A DNA stretch of 64,000 nt from JBCCOW01 sp039025855 (GTDB lineage: Bacteria; Planctomycetota; Phycisphaerae; Phycisphaerales; Phycisphaeraceae), in contig JBCCNL010000014.1 of the NCBI GenBank assembly GCA_039025855.1, forward strand, positions 1-64,000, in the 5' to 3' direction. The notes below the pieces were generated by a model. It did no database searches. It had not been told where the DNA came from and saw only the letters and a list, made by a program, of their open reading frames with translations. Of this stretch, positions 43,368 through 52,073 are shown in pieces. A program made the position numbers and the translations under genes. Each line of letters begins with the position of its first letter. The first letter of the stretch is position 1.

Positions 43368-43970
43368 TTAGTCGATCACGCCACGCCAGGGCTTGATAAG
43401 GATGGACCACTGCTGGCCGTCCCAGTAGAGGAGGTCGAGGGACATGCCGAGCTCTTCGCCGGGCTTGACGTAGCTGATGCGGTAGAAGGTGGTATCGGGG
43501 TTGAGGATCTGCTGGGCGACGGTCTTGGCCCCGCCGGCGAAGCGGTAGGCGGGCGAGTCGGGGGCGTATTCGGCGAGCTCTGCACCGGTGGCGGCATGGA
43601 GGATGATCTGGGTCTGCTCGGGGCTGGCGAAGTCGGCCTGGACGGCGGCGAGGAAGGCCTTGAGGCTTTCGGGGGTGTTCTCGACTTTGAGTGTTTCTTC
43701 GCGGTCCGGATAGGCGTCCGCCATCTGCGTGTGCTTGGCGATGAGCTTCTCGATGACGGCGGGGTCGACATTATCGCGGAGGGCGGGCTGGAGACGAGCG
43801 GCGTCGGTGGGGACCAGGGCTTTGGCGGTGACGGCCATGCCGGTGGAGTTGGATGAGGCATCCGTGTCCCCATCGGAGTAAGCATCGTCGCTGTCGCCGC
43901 AGCCGGGCAGGGCGAGGCAGAGAGCTAGGACGGCGCCGATTGCGGCGGTGAGGGTGAGTTGGCGACGCAT
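43368..43970 (-). CDS. Hypothetical lipoprotein
   Basis: The ATG at 43970 was chosen because AGGAG lies 8 nt upstream. The 200-residue protein has a lipoprotein signal peptide with lipobox LALPGC and an acidic Ser/Asp linker (GDSDDAYSDGDTDASS). A compact domain of about 150 residues follows (FYRISYVKPGEELGMSLDLL, WSILIKPWRG). It is predicted to be membrane-anchored on the periplasmic side. No family was recognised. It lies downstream of the Fur-type regulator on the same strand, 129 bp away. Confidence 0.8.
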   Translation of the reverse strand: MRRQLTLTAAIGAVLALCLALPGCGDSDDAYSDGDTDASSNSTGMAVTAKALVPTDAARLQPALRDNVDPAVIEKLIAKHTQMADAYPDREETLKVENTPESLKAFLAAVQADFASPEQTQIILHAATGAELAEYAPDSPAYRFAGGAKTVAQQILNPDTTFYRISYVKPGEELGMSLDLLYWDGQQWSILIKPWRGVID

Positions 43971-44099
43971 GGTTTTCTCCTTGGCGGGCATGTGGGGTGG
44001 ACGCTTGGCCGGGCGATGATGTTACCGCGGGCCTGGAACGTCACAGCCACACTGCGTGTTGGGCAGTGCGGCTGCAGGGATTGGCTTGCGGTGTGGGGA

Positions 44100-44561
44100 T
44101 TAGGCTGAGGGGTGGAATCGGCCGAGGAGTTCGATCTGGACCTGATCGATGGTGAAGCCGAGGCGGTCTTCGAGCTCGGCGAGGCGGGCGTCGGGGAGCA
44201 TATCGAGGAGCTGGCGGGACAGGTCTTCGGGGATGTCGGCGACACGGCCGGTCTCGGCACAGCGGACGTGGAGGTGGTGGTGGCAGTCGGCGTCGTAGCG
44301 GGCGGAGCCGTTGGGGTTGTTGGAGGGGAGCTTGTGGACGAGGCCGGCGTCGGTGAAGGCTTCGAGGGTGTTGTAGACGGTGGCGAGGCTGATGCCGGGG
44401 AGGCTGGTCTGGACGGCGTGGTGGAGGTCGTCGGCGGTGGGGTGCTGGTCGGTGGCGGCGAGTGCGGTGTAGACAGCCCGTCGCTGCTTGGTGGCGCGGA
44501 GGTTGGCGTTGGACAGGAGGCTGTCGAGGGCTTCGCGGGAGAGGGGTGATGGGGCAGGCAT
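44100..44561 (-). CDS. Fur-family metalloregulator
   Basis: This 153-residue dimeric metal-responsive repressor has a winged helix in residues 8-80 (LRATKQRRAVYTALAATDQH, ISLATVYNTLEAFTDAGLV). The metal-binding region is CHHHLHVRCAETGRV (93-107). The usual CxxC structural zinc pair is incomplete: Cys101 is not followed by a second cysteine, so zinc may not be bound in the classical way. It could be a Fur, PerR or Irr-like regulator. A perfect 8-5-8 inverted repeat, probably its own operator, lies 35 bp upstream at 44596-44616. Confidence 0.9.
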   Translation of the reverse strand: MPAPSPLSREALDSLLSNANLRATKQRRAVYTALAATDQHPTADDLHHAVQTSLPGISLATVYNTLEAFTDAGLVHKLPSNNPNGSARYDADCHHHLHVRCAETGRVADIPEDLSRQLLDMLPDARLAELEDRLGFTIDQVQIELLGRFHPSA

Positions 44562-44595
44562 GAGACGACCAATTTTGTCCGGTTCGAAAGGGGTG

Positions 44596-44616
44596 GAATG
44601 AGAGCTGTTCTCATTC
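44596..44616. promoter_or_regulatory. Fur-type operator between fur-like gene and purM
   Basis: GAATGAGA-gctgt-TCTCATTC is a perfect inverted repeat. Its core TGAGAGCTGTTCTCA is close to the 7-1-7 Fur-box pattern TGATAATNATTATCA. Autoregulation is inferred. Confidence 0.65.
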
Positions 44617-44701
44617 GAGACCTTTGAAGTATAGGCTCCAGATGGGAAAAGTCACGGCAAGTTGGCAAACGCCGAGGGCGGCTTGTTTTACACTCCGGCG
44701 T

Positions 44702-45826
44702 ATGGCCACGGGAAAACAGCCGAACGACGCGGGAACTGGAACAGGCGGTGCGGGTGGGGCGGGGGATGGGCTGACGTATGCGGGGTCGGGGGTGGACATC
44801 GAGGCGGGGGATGCGGTGGTGGGTCGGATCAAGGGTCACATGCGGCGGACGTATGGGCCGAGGGTGCTGGGACGGCACGGGGCGTTCGCGGGGATGCTTC
44901 GGCTGGACTACAACGAGGCGCTGTTTTCGCACAACTACCGGGAGCCGGTGCTGGTGGCGTGCACGGACGGGGTGGGGACGAAGGTGTTGTTGGCGGTGGA
45001 GACGGGGATGATTGATGGGATCGGGCGGGACTGCGTGGCGATGAACGTGAACGACCTGATTGTTCAGGGGGCGGAGCCGGTGCTGTTCCTGGATTATGTG
45101 GGGGTGCATAAGGTGGAGCCGGCGGTGATCGAGCGGATCGTGAAGGGGGTGGCGGCGGGGTGCGAGCTGGCGGGGTGTGCGCTGCTGGGGGGGGAGACGG
45201 CCGAGATGGCGGACGTGTATGACGACGGGGAGTTTGATCTGGCGGGGTTTTCGGTGGGGGTGGTGGAGCTGAGTCGGGCGGTGGAGAACGACCGGGCGGA
45301 GCCGGGCGATGTGGTGATCGGGCTGGGTTCGTCGGGGGTGCACAGCAATGGGTACAGTCTGGTGCGAGCGGTGATTAAGAAGGCGCGGCTGAAGCTGGAC
45401 AGGGTGTATCCGGAATTGGATGGAGAGAAGACGCTTGGCGAGGTGTTGCTGGAGCCGACGCGGATTTACGCCCGGCCGATCGTGTCGCTGCTGCGGGGGT
45501 ACAAGCGGAAGCGGCCGATCGCGGGGATGGCGCATATCACGGGGGGCGGGCTGCCGGGGAACGTGAACCGGGCGCTGCCTGGGGATGTCGATGCGGTGAT
45601 CGAGACGAAGGCGTGGGCCGTGCCGGCGGTGTTCGGGTTCCTGCAGAAGAAGGGGAAGATCGCGGACGACGAGATGTGGAAGGTGTTCAACATGGGCATC
45701 GGGTACACGCTGATCGTTCGGCCGCACTTCGCGGAGGCGGTGATGGCGAAGCTGCGTCGGAAGGGGGAGACCGTCTATCGGATCGGGAAGATCGTGAAGG
45801 GCAGGGGGCAGGTGCGGTTGAAGTAG
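44702..45826 (+). CDS. purM: Phosphoribosylformylglycinamidine cyclo-ligase
   Basis: PurM closes the imidazole ring to form aminoimidazole ribotide in purine synthesis. The ATG at 44702 (374 residues) was chosen because YAGSGVDIEAGDAVVGRIK, the normal N-terminal motif, follows a 20-residue Gly/Thr-rich leader. TDGVGTKVLLA, LLGGETAEMADVY, GLGSSGVHSNGYSLVR and HITGGGLPGNVNRALP are diagnostic. TACACT ends 7 nt before the ATG, suggesting another leaderless transcript. It is strongly G-ending in codon usage. No other purine gene is adjacent. Confidence 0.95.
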   Translation: MATGKQPNDAGTGTGGAGGAGDGLTYAGSGVDIEAGDAVVGRIKGHMRRTYGPRVLGRHGAFAGMLRLDYNEALFSHNYREPVLVACTDGVGTKVLLAVETGMIDGIGRDCVAMNVNDLIVQGAEPVLFLDYVGVHKVEPAVIERIVKGVAAGCELAGCALLGGETAEMADVYDDGEFDLAGFSVGVVELSRAVENDRAEPGDVVIGLGSSGVHSNGYSLVRAVIKKARLKLDRVYPELDGEKTLGEVLLEPTRIYARPIVSLLRGYKRKRPIAGMAHITGGGLPGNVNRALPGDVDAVIETKAWAVPAVFGFLQKKGKIADDEMWKVFNMGIGYTLIVRPHFAEAVMAKLRRKGETVYRIGKIVKGRGQVRLK

Positions 45827-46092
45827 TTGCTGGCTGCCAGAGCCTGGAGCCCAGGAATCGAGCACCGCGGGTGTGGGGTGTTGCGGTTGGGCAACATCCG
45901 ATAGGACCCGGCGTGGCGTGGTTGGCGGGGGCGGGATTATCGGTCATGTGTAAGGTAATGCGGTTTCTGGGCTTGTGGAAAATTACTGGGCGGGTTTGGT
46001 GTGGGGCTCGGCGGGGGTGGAGGGGGGTGGTACGTTTGGGGCAGACAAGCCAAGCGAGCTGAGGATCAGCCGCCGAGAAAGGAATTCACACG

Positions 46093-46419
46093 ATGGACGA
46101 CCAGACCTTCCAGACCAAGCTCGCCGCCCTGATGAGCGAGATCTCGACGCTGCCGCCGACCGAGCGGGCGAAGCTGCAGAAGCTCGCGGATGCGACGAAG
46201 GACCGCCGGGACAAGGTCAAGCAGTCGATCGGCGAGCTGCAGGAATCGCTGGACTACCTCCGGCTGTCCATCAAGTACCTGGTATTTGACCTCGAGGCGA
46301 CGCGGCGGGAGAACCAGTACCTGCGTGACATGATTCAGGAACAGCAGGCCGAGGAGACCGGCGACGCCGACCTGGGCCTGGACCATGACGACACGGACGA
46401 CGACGGCCACGCCGTCTGA
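46093..46419 (+). CDS. Small coiled-coil protein
   Basis: This 108-residue protein is predicted to be almost entirely helical (LAALMSEISTLPPTERAKLQ, SIGELQESLDYLRLSIKYLV) with a heptad pattern. It has an acidic Asp-rich tail (DLGLDHDDTDDDGHAV). GAAAGGA 12 nt upstream of the ATG is the likely ribosome-binding site. The 265 bp before it contain no recognised gene. The function is unknown; similar short proteins occur in Planctomycetota (recollection, unverified). Confidence 0.8.
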   Translation: MDDQTFQTKLAALMSEISTLPPTERAKLQKLADATKDRRDKVKQSIGELQESLDYLRLSIKYLVFDLEATRRENQYLRDMIQEQQAEETGDADLGLDHDDTDDDGHAV

Positions 46420-46500
46420 AACACAACTTGATTGAGGCAGGCGGGTGGGGATGAGGGTGGGGAGAGACCCGAGACCAGGACATTGAGACCCGATCCAAGA

Positions 46501-46529
46501 AGCCCCGCACGGTGATGCCGTGCGGGGCT
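46501..46529. terminator. Strong bidirectional terminator
   Basis: AGCCCCGCACGG (46501-46512) pairs perfectly with CCGTGCGGGGCT (46518-46529), followed by TTGG on the plus strand and preceded by AAGA. It lies between the coiled-coil gene and the convergent HtrA gene. Confidence 0.75.
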
Positions 46530-46562
46530 TTGGATTGGGGGCGATCGGTTGGGTGAGGCGTG

Positions 46563-48095
46563 CTACTCGCGGGGGGCGAGCGGGGTGTTGGTGGGGTCCA
46601 GCAGGGTGAAGGCGTTGAAGTAGCGGTCCATGCCGCGGTCCCAGACGGAGGAGGCGATGCGGACGGGGCCGTCGGCTTCACGCAGGGCATCGGCCAACTG
46701 ATCAATCGTGGTGACACGGGTGCGGCCGACGTGGGTGATGATGCGCCCGGGGGTGAGGCCGGCGCGGGCGGCGACGGAGAGCGGACGGACGGCGCGGATC
46801 TCGATGCCGTCGAGTTCGGGCACGCCCATACGGTTGGCCAGCGCGGGGTTGAACTCACGGAGGCGGGCAAGCCCGATGCGGTCGAGGACTTCCGCGGGGG
46901 GCGGGTCGGCGTCGCGGCGCTCGTTCTCGAAGGGGTTGCGGGGCCGGGCGTCGGCGAGCCCGTCGTCGGGCATGCGGCCGAGGGTCAGGGTGAGGGTGAC
47001 GACGCGGCCGTCCCGGAAGACCTCGACCTGCACGGCTTCGCCGGGCGTGATCTGGCTGACGGTGTAGCGGAGGTCTTCGGAAGACTTCACGGGCTTGTCG
47101 TTGATGCGCTGGATGATGTCGCCGGGCTGGATGCCGGCGTCCTGAGCGGGGCCATCGGGGATGATGTCCTGGACGAGGACGCCGCCGGGGCCGTCGTATC
47201 CGAAGGTCTTGGCGAGTTGGTCGTTGAGGTCGGCGATGAGGACGCCGAGGTAGCCGCGGTCGACGCGGCCGTTGTCGATGATGGAGTCGGCGACGGATCG
47301 GATGAGGTCGGCGGGGATGGCGAAGCCGATGCCGATAAACCCGCCGGAGCCGCCGCCGCCGAAGGGGGTGTTGCTGCCGACGGCGGCGATGGCGGTGTTC
47401 ATGCCAACGACCCGGCCGAGCACGTCGGTGAGTGGTCCGCCGGAGTTGCCGGGGTTGATGGCGGCGTCGGTCTGGATGAAGCGTTCGTAGCCGCCGCGCC
47501 CGGTGATGCCGAGGCGCCTGGGCTGAGCAGACGAGACGATGCCCTGCGACATCGAGAAGGAGTAGCGGAGGGGCGAGCCGAAGGCGAAGACGATCTGGCC
47601 CTGCTCGACGGGTTCGCGTGCGACGACGGCGGGGTGGACGAGGTCGGTGTCGATCTGGAGGACGGCGATATCGGTCTTGGGGTCGCCGCCAACGATGCGG
47701 GCTTCGTACTCGCTGCCGTCAACGAAGCGGACGGTGATGCCATCGGCGCCCTCGACAACGTGGTTGTTGGTGATGATGTGGCCACGCTGGTCGTAGACCC
47801 AGCCGGAGCCGTTGCCGACGCGCTGTTCGGAGTTGGGCAGGCCGCGGAAGCGGGGGGAGCGCTTGGTGATGTCGATGTGGACGACGGAGGGCTCGACGGC
47901 CTGGGCGACCTGCTTGAAGCTGTCGGAGAGATTGATGAGCGAGCCGTTGGCTTCGAGGTCGGCGCGGACGCGTTCGACCTGGCCGGCGGTGTGGGCGTAG
48001 GCGAGGCGTTGGACGAGGCTAGGGCCGATCAGCAGGGTGCCGACGACAGTGAGCAGAAGCAGGACGGACGGGCCATACCAGCGGATTCGAGCCAT
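46563..48095 (-). CDS. HtrA/DegP-like periplasmic serine protease
   Basis: This 510-residue protease or chaperone for misfolded envelope proteins has an N-terminal membrane anchor (8-28). Its trypsin-like domain has triad His112 (TNNHVVEG), Asp142 (KTDIAV) and Ser218 (NPGNSGGPL). Two PDZ domains follow (GYLGVLIADLND to about residue 380, and a C-terminal one around GIEIRAVRPLSVAARAGL). A Gly-rich loop (GGGGSGG) follows the active site. AAGGAAG upstream supports the ATG. It stands alone upstream of the TolC-like gene on the same strand. Confidence 0.95.
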   Translation of the reverse strand: MARIRWYGPSVLLLLTVVGTLLIGPSLVQRLAYAHTAGQVERVRADLEANGSLINLSDSFKQVAQAVEPSVVHIDITKRSPRFRGLPNSEQRVGNGSGWVYDQRGHIITNNHVVEGADGITVRFVDGSEYEARIVGGDPKTDIAVLQIDTDLVHPAVVAREPVEQGQIVFAFGSPLRYSFSMSQGIVSSAQPRRLGITGRGGYERFIQTDAAINPGNSGGPLTDVLGRVVGMNTAIAAVGSNTPFGGGGSGGFIGIGFAIPADLIRSVADSIIDNGRVDRGYLGVLIADLNDQLAKTFGYDGPGGVLVQDIIPDGPAQDAGIQPGDIIQRINDKPVKSSEDLRYTVSQITPGEAVQVEVFRDGRVVTLTLTLGRMPDDGLADARPRNPFENERRDADPPPAEVLDRIGLARLREFNPALANRMGVPELDGIEIRAVRPLSVAARAGLTPGRIITHVGRTRVTTIDQLADALREADGPVRIASSVWDRGMDRYFNAFTLLDPTNTPLAPRE

Positions 48096-48281
48096 GGATC
48101 GCTTCCTTGGGGGTTCAGGAATCGGGTGGATGAGTGACTATATGCCTCCAAGGGCGTATCGGTTCGCGGGTCGTGGTGGGTTGATTGGACAGTCGGGAAA
48201 CGGGCGGCGGGAGTGATCGCGCCGGGCTTTGCAGCCTCTTTGGTGTAGACGGGATTCGGGGTTGGGGCGTTACCGCGCTGC

Positions 48282-50066
48282 TCAGCGGCCGCGGGGTTCG
48301 ACCTCGAGGCCTTCCCGGCGGAGGAGCGTGCCGGTGGCGCGTTCGCGTTCGGCCAGGGCGATGTTGTAGTTCGCGATAGCTTCGACCTCGCCGATCTCGA
48401 TGTCGGCCAGTCGGTCCTGAGCTTGCAGCTTGCGGTCGATGAAGTCAGGGGTCAGGGCAGCCCCGGCGTCCTGTTCGACCTGGAGCACGCGGAGGGCGTC
48501 GGCGGCGGCGCGACGCGACGCCCGCTGAGCCCCGACCAGTTCGTAGCTGGTCATTACATCACGCAGCGCGTCCTTCACCTCGACCACCACATCTTGGCTC
48601 TGGCGACGATAGTCCTGCACCGCCTGCTGCTGCTCGAAGCGTCGCTGCCGGGTCAGCGCCTCGGCCGACCTGTTGCCCAGCGGCCGTTCGAACTCGAGCC
48701 CGACGAGGTAGTCGATGTAGTTAAGCTCGCTGAGGTCTTCGTACGCCTCGAGCACGTCGTCGTCGGCGAAGTCGATGCCGCTGAGCTCGGCACCCACCGT
48801 GAGATCGAGCAGCGGGAGCTCGGCGTTCTCGGCCACGATGCGGCGCTGCTCGGTGCTTCGGATGCCGGCGAGCGAAGCGAGCAGCTCGGGCCGGGACTGC
48901 AGCGCGGTGGTGACCTCGTCGAGAAGGCTGAAGGTGATCGGGGACTTGCCGGGGTCGGTAGTCGGGACCAGGACGGTCTCACCGACGACGGAGAGGTCGG
49001 GGCTGTTGATCACGCGCTTGAGCTCGTCGGAGGCCTGGCGGACGAGCGCCCGGGCGATGATGACGTCGGAGCGGCGGAGCTCGACACGGGCGTTGGCGTC
49101 GGTGAGCGACGCGGGCGGGGCGTCGAACCCGAGGCGGGCCTTGACCTTGTCGCGGAGTTCGACGGTGCGGGCGAGCTGGCGTTGGCGGATCAGCAGGCGC
49201 TGCTTGGAGAAGCGGAGGTTCCAGTAGGCCGACTCGGTGGCGAGCAGCACGTCCATCAGCGTTTCGCGGAGGGTCTGGACCTCGGCCTCGCGGGTGTTCT
49301 CGGCAATACGGATCGATGCCTCGTTGGCGGCGTTCCCGAAGTTGCGCAGCAGCGGCTGGGTCACGGTGATGCCGAGGTCGGCGTCGTAGTAGTCGCTGAC
49401 AGTGAAGAACGACGGGCTCTGTTCGAGGCGGCGGATCTGGGTATCGATCTGGACCTGCGTGCCGAGCGTGGTGGCTTTGCGGAGCCCGGTTTGGAGGGTG
49501 AGGTTGTCCTGCTGGGTGTCGCCGGAGAGCCCGGTCACCGCACCGGGGGGCTGGGGGGTGTCGAGTCGCTGCCAGTTGGCATTGGCGAAGAAGACCCAAT
49601 CGAACACAGCCTCGGCCTGCGTGACCTGCTCGTCGGCGATCTTGGGCGACAGCCGGGCCACCGAGAGCGTGAGGTTGTTGCGGGCGGCCATCTGCAGGGC
49701 GTCGGGCAGGGCGAGGTCGACCGTGGACGCGGTTTCGCTGCCGGTCAGGTCGAAGCCGAGCTCGGCCTCGTCGGCCTCGTAAGCCACGGGGCCCGCCATC
49801 TCGTCGAGCTCTTCGCGTCGCTCGTCGGTGAGTTCTTCCTCGACTTCGCTGGGCTCGCGGGAGAGTGTGACCTGGGCCTCGGCTTCGATGGCGGCCAGGG
49901 CCTCGCGGTAGTCGTTCAAGACCGCGCGGCGGGCCGCATCGTCGGACATCGGGGTCAGCGGGCTCTTGCAGCCGGGGACGCCGAGCGTCAGGCCCGCCGA
50001 GCCGAGGGTCGCCAGAAGCACGCCGGTGGCCCACCGCCGGTTACCGCCCTGAGTGAGTGATCGCAT
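48282..50066 (-). CDS. TolC-family outer membrane efflux lipoprotein
   Basis: The 594-residue protein has a signal peptide with lipobox LGVPGC and an acidic N-terminal extension (SEVEEELTDERREELDEMAG). Two OEP repeats follow (LDLTVGAELSG, QLARTVELRDKVKARLGFD, QAVQDYRRQSQDVVVEVKD), with long helices and beta strands. It would form the outer-membrane channel of an efflux or type I secretion complex. The partner inner-membrane and adaptor proteins are not in the window. The 185 bp up to the HtrA gene show no other gene. Confidence 0.9.
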   Translation of the reverse strand: MRSLTQGGNRRWATGVLLATLGSAGLTLGVPGCKSPLTPMSDDAARRAVLNDYREALAAIEAEAQVTLSREPSEVEEELTDERREELDEMAGPVAYEADEAELGFDLTGSETASTVDLALPDALQMAARNNLTLSVARLSPKIADEQVTQAEAVFDWVFFANANWQRLDTPQPPGAVTGLSGDTQQDNLTLQTGLRKATTLGTQVQIDTQIRRLEQSPSFFTVSDYYDADLGITVTQPLLRNFGNAANEASIRIAENTREAEVQTLRETLMDVLLATESAYWNLRFSKQRLLIRQRQLARTVELRDKVKARLGFDAPPASLTDANARVELRRSDVIIARALVRQASDELKRVINSPDLSVVGETVLVPTTDPGKSPITFSLLDEVTTALQSRPELLASLAGIRSTEQRRIVAENAELPLLDLTVGAELSGIDFADDDVLEAYEDLSELNYIDYLVGLEFERPLGNRSAEALTRQRRFEQQQAVQDYRRQSQDVVVEVKDALRDVMTSYELVGAQRASRRAAADALRVLQVEQDAGAALTPDFIDRKLQAQDRLADIEIGEVEAIANYNIALAERERATGTLLRREGLEVEPRGR

Positions 50067-50078
50067 AGCCGGAATATA

Positions 50079-50114
50079 CCCCAGCCCGCGCAGCGATGAC
50101 TGCGTGGGCTGGGG
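50079..50114 (-). terminator. Hairpin after the pirin gene
   Basis: CCCCAGCCCGCGCAG (50079-50093) pairs with CTGCGTGGGCTGGGG (50100-50114) with a single G-T wobble. It lies between the pirin stop and the start of the TolC-like gene. Confidence 0.65.
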
Positions 50115-50144
50115 GGTGTCAGGGCTTTGTTGTGGCCGTCCGGG

Positions 50145-50861
50145 TCAGGCGAGATCGAAGCCCAGCAGTTGGGCGTCGGACACGCCGGTGAGCGTCAGAT
50201 CGGCGCCACCCTCGATGGTCAGCGCGTCGCCAGCCTGGAGGGTCTGATCGCCGACCGTGACCGAGCCCGTGGCGACGTGGAGGTAGCCATAACGGTCGGC
50301 GTCGACATGGACCTCGACCGAGGCCCCCGCGGCGACATCGGCCACGCGGAACTCGGCGTCCTGGTCGATCGGCAGCGCGCCGTCGGCATCACGGCCAGAG
50401 GCAACGGTCTGCCAGCGGTTGACACGACCCTCGGCGTCGAACGCCTTCTGGTCATACCGGGGCTGCACGCCCCCGGCCCGAGGCTCGATCCACACCTGGA
50501 TGAAGTGCACCGGGTCCGTGTCCGACGCGTTGAGCTCGCTGTGGACGATGCCCGTGCCGGCGGTCATCGCCTGGAGCTCACCGGGGCGGAGTTCCTTGAG
50601 GTTGCCGATCGAGTCGCCGTGCTTCAGGGCCCCGTCAAGGACCCAGGTCAGGATCTCCATGTCGCGGTGCGGGTGCTCGCCGAAGCCGGCCCCGGGGACC
50701 ACGCGGTCGTCGTTGAGCACGCGGAGGCTGCGGAAGGCCATCCGGTTCGGGTCGTGGTACTGGCCGAACGAGAAGCTGTGCCGGCTGTCGAGCCAACCGA
50801 TGTCGGTGTGGCCACGGCTGTCGCCGGGGATGTGGGTCACGGTAGGTGTCTTGGTGGTCAT
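50145..50861 (-). CDS. Pirin family protein (YhhW-like bicupin)
   Basis: This 238-residue protein has a typical YhhW length. The N-terminal cupin carries the metal site: GEHPHRDMEILTWVLDG holds two histidines, and SELNASD with HFIQVWIEP follows. The C-terminal cupin (YGYLHVATGSVTVGDQTL) has lost the ligands, as usual. Members can show quercetin 2,3-dioxygenase activity or act as redox sensors. It is the last gene of a three-gene cassette with a SnoaL-like protein and a MarR regulator. Confidence 0.93.
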   Translation of the reverse strand: MTTKTPTVTHIPGDSRGHTDIGWLDSRHSFSFGQYHDPNRMAFRSLRVLNDDRVVPGAGFGEHPHRDMEILTWVLDGALKHGDSIGNLKELRPGELQAMTAGTGIVHSELNASDTDPVHFIQVWIEPRAGGVQPRYDQKAFDAEGRVNRWQTVASGRDADGALPIDQDAEFRVADVAAGASVEVHVDADRYGYLHVATGSVTVGDQTLQAGDALTIEGGADLTLTGVSDAQLLGFDLA

Positions 50862-50921
50862 GGCTGACTCCTTCCCATCAAGGGGTTGCGTTGGGTTGCG
50901 TTAGTTGAAGTCCTGACACGG

Positions 50922-51293
50922 TCAGGAGCTGGGGTAATAAAAGCGTTCGCGGACGATCTTGCCGTCCTTCCAGTCCTGGACCGCGACCTGCTCGACGTGG
51001 ACGTCGTTGCCGTCCTGATCGACCCAGTCCATGGTGTTCTCGTAGGCCGAGAAGTCCTCGCCGACGGCGACCTTGGCGGTGAAGCCCTTGAAGGCCTTGA
51101 CGCTGTCAACGAACTGCTGTTCGCGGTCGAGGTTGGCCTGGAGGCCCGCAGTGGTGCCGTAGGCGGGCTCTTCCATGACGACGTCGGCGGCGTAGAACTC
51201 ACGCATGGCGTCCATGATGCGGCCCTGCTGGATGTACTCGATCAGTTCGTGGATGCGGACGGTGGTGGGGTTGGTTGCGGTGGCTTGGGACAT
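50922..51293 (-). CDS. SnoaL-like / NTF2-fold protein
   Basis: This 123-residue protein has a cone-shaped NTF2 fold pattern: an N-terminal helix (RIHELIEYIQQGRIMDAMREF), YAADVVMEEP, and the closing strands VEQVAVQDWKDGKIVRERFYY. Small polyketide-cyclase-like proteins of this type often accompany pirins and react to quinones or small aromatics. It lies 60 bp upstream of the pirin gene in the same direction, behind a palindromic operator at 51325-51342. Confidence 0.88.
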   Translation of the reverse strand: MSQATATNPTTVRIHELIEYIQQGRIMDAMREFYAADVVMEEPAYGTTAGLQANLDREQQFVDSVKAFKGFTAKVAVGEDFSAYENTMDWVDQDGNDVHVEQVAVQDWKDGKIVRERFYYPSS

Positions 51294-51324
51294 GGCTTTT
51301 CCTTTCGGGGTTAGGGCGTCTAAT

Positions 51325-51342
51325 TAGTCGTTGTAACGACTA
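51325..51342. promoter_or_regulatory. Palindromic operator upstream of the SnoaL/pirin genes
   Basis: TAGTCGTT-GT-AACGACTA is a perfect 8-bp inverted repeat, 31 bp upstream of the SnoaL start and 57 bp downstream of the marR-like gene. It is a typical MarR or HxlR binding-site shape. Confidence 0.7.
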
Positions 51343-51398
51343 TATTCACTGGGACAACACGGTGTCCAGCGGATGTATTCCTTAGACTCAGCTTTTTT

Positions 51399-51899
51399 TC
51401 AGGGCTCTTCCGGGTGCCGGGCCTGGAACAGCAACGCCGAGAGCTGACGCAGCCGTCGCTCGCCCAGGTGCCCGAGCTGTTCCCGGTGCAGCGCCGTCAC
51501 CGGGGCTTTGAGCCGACGCAGCAGCCGGGTCCCTTCGGGCAGGATCACCACCCGCACCACCCGCCGGTCCTCCGATGACGCCACCCGCTCCACCAGCCCG
51601 GCCTTGACCATCCGCGCCACCAGCCGGGTGATGTCCGGGTCCCGCGTCACCAGATCCTTGGCAATGGACTGGCTCGGGATCCCCGCCTTACCCCGCGCCC
51701 CGATGATCCGCAGGGCGTTGTACTGCACCGGGGTCAGCCCGTGCTCGGCAAATAGCAGCCGGAACTGGTCCGCCAGCCGGTCCGCCGTCCGCAGCAGGCT
51801 CAGATACGCCTCCTCCTCCGGCAGCTCGAACGGGTCCTTCTTCCCCAGCTCCTGCTGCAGGTTCTCGGGACGACGTGTCTTGGAGTTCTCTTCGGCCAC
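51399..51899 (-). CDS. MarR-family transcriptional regulator
   Basis: The GTG at 51899 is the most likely start of this 166-residue protein; the frame stays open far upstream but without coding character. The winged helix spans LTPVQYNALRIIGARGKAGI to DPDITRLVARMVKAGLVERV, with the wing SSEDRRVVRVVILPEGTRLL. Such proteins sense phenolics, quinones or peroxide. The palindrome at 51325-51342, between this gene and the SnoaL/pirin pair, suggests that it controls them. No conserved sensor cysteine was identified. Confidence 0.9.
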   Translation of the reverse strand: MAEENSKTRRPENLQQELGKKDPFELPEEEAYLSLLRTADRLADQFRLLFAEHGLTPVQYNALRIIGARGKAGIPSQSIAKDLVTRDPDITRLVARMVKAGLVERVASSEDRRVVRVVILPEGTRLLRRLKAPVTALHREQLGHLGERRLRQLSALLFQARHPEEP

Positions 51900-52073
51900 A
51901 CCGGATGCTACCCCGCCGCCTATTGCCCGGCTCGCCCCGAGGCGGTACCTTTCACGGCTCAGCACGGAGGTCGTCGGCCGCCACTTCTCATCGGCGGTGT
52001 CTGGAGGGACGTGCAGGACGGACGCCAAACCGTACCCGTCCTCTTCACCCTCTTCCCTTACGGACAACGACCT

